This document shows positions 61,613-64,000 of a DNA stretch of 64,000 bases, piece by piece (position 1 is the first letter of the stretch; each line of letters starts with the position of its first letter). Below the pieces are notes generated by a model. That model saw only the letters and a program-made list of their open reading frames with translations, searched no databases and was not told the origin of the DNA. Made by a program: the position numbers and the translations under genes. Origin of the DNA: Uropetala carovei (lineage: Eukaryota > Arthropoda > Insecta > Odonata > Petaluridae); assembly GCA_036926305.1 (NCBI GenBank), contig JAXCHB010000035.1, forward strand, positions 5,066,001 to 5,130,000, in the 5' to 3' direction.

Positions 61613-63554
61613 CATAATCAATATTCACCCAATGTATTAATTAAAATGCCTGTAACCACTATTTTTCCAACGTCGATAAGAATATCAAAGACTGGTGATT
61701 TAAAAATCCACATTTTTAATTCTCTCAATCATTCCTTTACCGGAAATATTATTCAGAATCTCCATTTTTCATAGGCGGCATAAATGTTTTTTTAACGGAA
61801 ATGAGATAATAGCTGAGGAAATACTGCGCAAGTTCGATCGATAATGAAATGATAGTTACCGTGTCGCGGGTTTAGAATCTCGCTGCCGGAACGAATATCT
61901 CTGGCTGTGTTTGTTGGTGCTAACGATCTCCTTGTAACAAGGTATAACGAGCACTATTTAGTATCTGATTTTAATTAAATATAATGTAACCTTACTATTG
62001 AAGTAAACGAAGGGGGATCCAGTATGACAGAAAAATTAACGGAATTTCCTACATCTTTGCTTTTAAATTCGCTCAATGTTTTGTTTTTTTTATAAATAGT
62101 GAAAACTGTAAAATAAGAGACTACAGCTGATTTGTGTCGACATATGTATAAATGCATCTCTATATTATAGTATAAAGCTGTCGTATTGTTCTAATGGATA
62201 AAATGCCGCGGAGGACTTACTCACTATGTCCAAAATTATAAGTTCGAGAAAAATCAAATTAACTTTTTAATGTTATGAAAATTCAAGATTTATTTTCCCC
62301 TGAAAATGTAACAATCCATATATTAATATTTTTTCTTTGAATCCATAGCAGCCTAATGAAATTTCCTAGGGCTTAACGGGCTTAATTAGCGCACTTTACT
62401 AGCACTAGAGTAGAAAATTTTGGACTTACAATTAGTGGTTGTCAAATCCCATTTTCGACCTTTTTGAGCTTCATTTTTTTGGTAAGCCCACGAAATATTA
62501 TATCGCGACCTTGAATTACAAAAGCGAAGGCACTCGATGCGAAAAACATTACCGGTCACTCCACCAGATGGCACTGACGAGAGGGATGGAAAGGGGTTTA
62601 AAAGCCATTAGCATACTCGCAGGCGAGCAACATGCACCGGTGGTCCCGTCAACGGGCTTAGCATACCTTCCCACCGACGCGTCGGAAGGAAAAGGGATAC
62701 AGGGAGTGTGTGTGTGTTCACGCACGCGTGCGTGCTTTCGCGCGCTCGCTACGCCCTCGAAACACACGCCCAACCTAGGTGACCGATAGGGGTGGAAGCG
62801 AGGGCCGGTGTTGCGGATCAAGGGGATGGAATGTGTTACTGCGGGAGTCAAGTGAGACGTGTTTATCTCCCTGTCGACCATCACCGCTTCCGAAAATAAA
62901 ATGCTCAGTCTCACGAAGAGTCAATAAAGACGTACGGTCGAGTTTGTTTCCTTAAATGGAGCATTTATTCTTAAATTCGCCTTTAAGTTGTCAAAAAACT
63001 TTTCGTTACATTTAATATCGAAGTTGATAAGTTTATAATAATTAAAGGCAAGAGTAGCAATTATTTCGAGAGACATGGACGACACGGTAATTCAAAGCTG
63101 AAGCGAATTTTGAAAATACTATAAATTTTGAAAGCCCAAAAAAAATCATTGTCTCGTATGCAGGACTGTGCCTCGAAATCTTACCGTCTGATGCGAGTTG
63201 AAATACGACGACCCTTTAATTTTTAACATAAATAAACGCAGAGTAAGTAAATAAGCTGTCGTACCGTCGTTGTTACAGTACATACAAGAATGTTTTTAGA
63301 ACTGCTCTGTTTCCTCTGCTTTGCGTGTGCAGGACGAGAAATTCCGTTACAATAATACTACTGCGCTGCCAAAGGTCAATTCTGTGAAAATACTTTAATG
63401 GCGGTCATCTGCAATGCTGTTGAAATAGGCACTATAGGATTTAACAATATCTAAAAAAAATTGAATGTGTATGGGAAGATTTTCATTGTACATAGTTTTA
63501 TATTGGCGTCCCTTTCCAGAGGAACCTGAGGCGATCGCCTCGCCACCGTTCAAG
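61613..63554. other. Intron with a CpG-rich patch
   Basis: A CpG-rich patch at about 62550-62830 includes the self-complementary CACGCACGCGTGCGTG (62719-62734) after a GT run. No exon is supported, and the remaining sequence is AT-rich. Confidence 0.5.
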
Positions 63555-63556
63555 TA

Positions 63557-64000
63557 CAGTAAACTCCCAGTTACCCGGAATTCCCGGGAAATTGGGTTTT
63601 CCGGTTAAGTAAATATTCCGGTTGCTTGAGAGTTTTATTGGGTAGGCCTCAATAAAGAATATGGATACCAAAATAAGAAACAGATGCAGAATTGTACATT
63701 CACCTTGGCGTTGCTAACCTGTAGACAAGATAATCTACTTAAAATTGTTCTTAAATAATTCCTTGACATACAAGGAAGTAATGAAATTCAAATATACAAG
63801 TATTCAACACGTTCTACTGCAAAGTTTTAATATTTACTAACTACATTACATCATACAGAGTTTCTCGTATACCTATCGCTAATAGCTTCTCTTTTGTTCT
63901 AATAAAGCCGCTATTAGAAATGAGGGATGCACCTTCCAAATCGCTAAAAAAATTCCGAAGCGGCACATAAGTGGCTCCCTAAAAATTTTAACTCTAAATT
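63557..64000. mobile_element. pogo/Tigger-like left end, right end not identified
   Basis: TA (63555-63556) followed by CAGTAAACTCCCAGTTACCC, then CCGGAATTCCCGGGAAATTG. This is the Tigger-type end pattern CAGTA.ACTC..GTTA.CCGG. The partner end was not seen and may lie outside the window. Confidence 0.5.

Noticed and set aside
62185..62260. tRNA-Arg-like start (TTCTAATGGATAAAATGCCG)
   Set aside because: The anticodon stem, T arm and acceptor do not form.

Overview
This looks like an arthropod (probably insect) nuclear genome. It is AT-rich, almost entirely non-coding, dense in GA/CT microsatellites, and packed with short non-autonomous DNA transposons. The only host protein-coding sequence I can support is three internal exons of one minus-strand gene: 59797-59946, 34854-34975 and 14677-14769. 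They join in phase with GT/AG splice sites and encode about 121 consecutive residues of a class III membrane adenylyl cyclase. The covered part runs from the last membrane helix of the first bundle, through the juxtamembrane linker, into the start of the C1a catalytic domain (motif FADICGFT). The linker is closest to the type 5/6 group, whose Drosophila member is Ac3. The species cannot be fixed from the sequence.

Layout along the plus strand: intron 3' of the last exon (1-14676); exon C (14677-14769); a 20,084-bp intron (14770-34853); exon B (34854-34975); a 24,821-bp intron (34976-59796); exon A (59797-59946); then more intron or upstream sequence to 64000. No other exon of this gene was found, so both ends lie outside the window.

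The introns carry the variety. (1) Nine copies plus one fragment of a ~0.75-0.98-kb element (family A). One end has a terminal ACTTTCTCCATA; the other has the inverse followed by a small hairpin. This architecture resembles Helentron-associated non-autonomous elements. (2) A related head-to-tail pair (family B, 51465-53477) with an internal 144-bp tandem period that family A shares; a Merlin-type transposon with a perfect 8-bp target duplication lies inside it. (3) A cluster of Helitrons at 27584-29984 with a decayed helicase, and another Helitron at about 45042-46227. (4) At least six hAT-type elements with 8-bp target duplications, some nested or stacked on the same target. (5) One piggyBac-type and two pogo/Tigger-type elements. 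(6) Foldback elements, two of which hold a tRNA-like sequence in the loop. (7) Long GA-rich (CT on the sense strand) tracts, including an uninterrupted (GA)48.

The genes do not form a pathway here. The window is a transposon record inside one signalling gene. The least familiar material is the tRNA-in-foldback elements and the hairpin-ended family A/B elements with their 144-bp monomer.
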